This document shows, piece by piece, positions 42,317 through 42,537 of a stretch of DNA of 42,537 nucleotides (within the stretch, counting starts at the first letter, position 1; every line of letters begins with the position of its first letter). The stretch is taken from contig NZ_WJSP02000006.1 in the NCBI RefSeq assembly GCF_009720255.1, positions 1 to 42,537 on the forward strand, read 5' to 3'. The DNA is from Agromyces humi. GTDB lineage: Bacteria; Actinomycetota; Actinomycetes; Actinomycetales; Microbacteriaceae. Both the position numbers and the translations under genes were made by a program. The notes beneath the pieces were generated by a model. That model was not told the DNA's origin. It did no database searches and worked only from the letters and a program-made list of their open reading frames with translations.

Positions 42317-42537
42317 GCTTCCCGTTCGCAGACGTCTCGACTCGCTCGCTGACCGACCTGCTCTCGCTCGCCGGCCGTCGCGCCGTCGTCACCGGTGCCG
42401 CACAGGGGCTGGGCAAGGCCATCGCGGCGCGTCTGGCCGAAGCCGGTGCCGACCTGCTGCTGATCGACTTGAACGAGGACGCCGCGCGCGCGGCAGCCGG
42501 GGAGCTCGCCGACCGGTACGGCGTTCGCGCCGCGAGC
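42313..42537 (+). CDS. SDR-family dehydrogenase, N-terminal part (partial)
   Basis: 75 codons are inside the window, from the GTG overlapping the GH1 stop (GTGA). The glycine motif RAVVTGAAQGLGKAIAARLA is the NAD(P)-binding TGxxxGxG of classical short-chain dehydrogenases, followed by LLLIDLNEDAARAA, an acidic end that suggests NAD. The rest lies beyond the window. Coupled to the glycosidases, it probably oxidises a released sugar such as L-rhamnose, but this is inferred only from position. Confidence 0.88.
   Translation, partial: MSFPFADVSTRSLTDLLSLAGRRAVVTGAAQGLGKAIAARLAEAGADLLLIDLNEDAARAAAGELADRYGVRAAS

Overview
This window is GC-rich, gene-dense chromosomal DNA from an actinobacterium, most probably a member of the Microbacteriaceae (Agromyces/Microbacterium-like). 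The assignment rests on base composition, gene families and the presence of a DevR/DosR-type response regulator; no marker gene allows a firm genus call.

Layout. 0-3.5 kb: ordinary core genes (azlC end, azlD, peptide deformylase, DMT-family permease, GT4 glycosyltransferase, a tRNA with anticodon CAT). 3.5-8.1 kb: a small relic genomic island. Its left edge is the tRNA 3' end and its right edge is an imperfect copy of the same 35 bases. It carries a small membrane protein, an N-terminally truncated alpha/beta hydrolase, a MmyB-type XRE regulator and an aldo/keto reductase, but no recognisable integrase. 8.3-12.2 kb: a second redox cluster (MFS exporter, Zn-type dehydrogenase, cyclophilin-like lipoprotein) divergent from a paralogous MmyB-type regulator. 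12.2-13.2 kb: about 950 bases without a gene, holding one copy of a degenerate dispersed repeat. 13.2-16.0 kb: a translationally coupled operon of a ferric-reductase-like flavocytochrome, an FMN-binding lipoprotein-like protein and ApbE, which looks like a membrane electron-transfer module.

16.0-35.75 kb is the most interesting part: a compact dormancy-type (DosR-like) regulon. In its middle sit a GAF-GAF histidine kinase and LuxR-type response regulator that match mycobacterial DevS/DevR in length, order and key residues: the haem-ligand His of the HPPM motif, Asp54, and Lys179/Lys182/Asn183 in the DNA-recognition helix. Around them are four universal stress proteins, an Hsp20 (HspX-like), a P1B-type ATPase with a TPCP motif, a DUF305 protein, a PPOX-fold flavin protein, a beta-CASP metallo-beta-lactamase-fold protein, two Zn-type dehydrogenases, two flavodoxins, a WS/DGAT acyltransferase, a TM2 protein and a UbiB/ABC1 kinase-like protein. 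At least ten 14-bp palindromes of the form GGGnCGAAGGTCCC lie in front of these genes. Read in the gene direction this is GGGACCTTCGnCCC, close to the mycobacterial DosR box GGGACTTTNGTCCC. Four of the boxes lie 34-35 bases from the start codon. The inferred picture is one two-component system that senses low oxygen, NO or redox state and drives stress, redox and storage-lipid genes clustered around it.

35.75-42.5 kb: a carbohydrate locus. A TetR repressor is divergent from an MFS sugar permease, with two identical-architecture operators GTAACC-N5-GGTTAC between them, followed by a GH78 alpha-L-rhamnosidase, a GH1 beta-glycosidase and the start of an SDR dehydrogenase. It probably serves uptake and cleavage of a rhamnosylated glucoside.
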